A stretch of DNA of 64,000 bases from Halalkalicoccus sp. CG83. GTDB taxonomy: Archaea > Halobacteriota > Halobacteria > Halobacteriales > Halalkalicoccaceae. The notes under the pieces were generated by a model. It did no database searches and was not told the origin of the DNA. It saw nothing but the letters and a program-made list of their open reading frames with translations. The stretch lies in the NCBI RefSeq assembly GCF_037081715.1, contig NZ_JAZDDH010000001.1, positions 868,001 through 932,000 on the forward strand, written 5' to 3'. Positions 63,960 through 64,000 of this stretch are shown piece after piece. Each line of letters begins with the position of its first letter. Position 1 is the stretch's first letter. Position numbers and translations under genes: made by a program.

Positions 63960-64000
63960 ATGAATACAACTACTCGTAGAAAAGTGATGAAGGCAGTCGG
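63960..64000 (+). CDS. Start of a Tat-exported protein (cut by window edge)
   Basis: Only 13 codons are visible: MNTTTRRKVMKAVG, with a twin-arginine pair followed by a Lys and hydrophobic residues, as in secreted halophile proteins (for example halolysin-like proteases start similarly). The region before it is AT-rich like the promoter of the other secreted protein at 20143. Function cannot be told. Confidence 0.5.
   Translation, partial: MNTTTRRKVMKAV

Overview
The window is about 64 kb of chromosomal DNA from a halophilic archaeon (class Halobacteria). This follows from the high GC content, the strongly acidic predicted proteins, Tat-type lipoprotein signals of the form RR..L..AGC, archaeal ribosomal proteins S8e, S24e and S27ae, a Cdc48-type AAA ATPase, RadB, Mch, a fused Kae1-Bud32 protein and a tRNA-Leu with an archaeal layout. 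Many genes have a TATA-like box about 25-30 nt before the start codon, which suggests leaderless transcripts. I cannot assign genus or species from the sequence alone.

Layout. 1-4.2 kb: sugar-nucleotide genes for protein N-glycosylation (AglF-like nucleotidyltransferase, AglM-like UDP-glucose dehydrogenase, a second AglF) around small membrane proteins. 4.3-11.4 kb: aldo/keto reductase, a sugar-type ABC importer (ATPase, two permeases, divergent lipoprotein binding protein) and a glutamate/dicarboxylate symporter. 11.6-16.3 kb: membrane and hypothetical proteins, a thioesterase and a Bat-type HTH regulator. 16.4-19.4 kb: glmS and a GlmU-like enzyme (UDP-GlcNAc supply). 19.4-21.6 kb: an AT-rich stretch and a secreted beta-helix protein. 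21.7-30.3 kb: small membrane proteins, a fused siroheme decarboxylase, a TrpD-like transferase, glutamate-cysteine ligase, an aspartoacylase-like peptidase, cyclophilin, a 3-Cys ferredoxin and a serpin lipoprotein. 30.4-31.5 kb: tRNA-Leu(TAA) followed by 1 kb without a clear gene. 31.6-41.2 kb: mostly housekeeping genes (Mch, GTPBP1-like GTPase, J-domain protein, inositol-monophosphatase family enzyme, PyrF, HAD hydrolase, S8e). 41.3-47 kb: the phosphate-uptake locus, with an AbrB-PhoU regulator divergent from pstSCAB-phoU. 47.1-49.1 kb: an AT-rich foreign-looking gene and two decayed genes. 49.2-58.6 kb: Cdc48, LarC, DoxX, an RNase-H-fold-like protein, RadB, S24e/S27ae, Kae1-Bud32 and RdgB. 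58.6-64 kb: a small gene overlapping a PIN-like gene, a TrkA-type protein, a DNA methyltransferase, DUF6789 and Rieske proteins, then gene debris and the start of a Tat-exported protein.

The signals I rate highest are a composite motif shared by the two divergent phosphate promoters; two copies of a hairpin-flanked element with a 21-nt core, each just downstream of a gene; palindromic insertions inside the inositol-monophosphatase and possibly pyrF genes; a cluster of disrupted genes next to an AT-rich insertion at 47-49 kb; a small overlapping gene pair (59.1 kb) that could be a toxin-antitoxin-like module; and an apparent scarcity of CTAG in a window that also encodes an SPPY-type DNA methyltransferase. 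All functional statements are by recognition of families and motifs; no searches were run.
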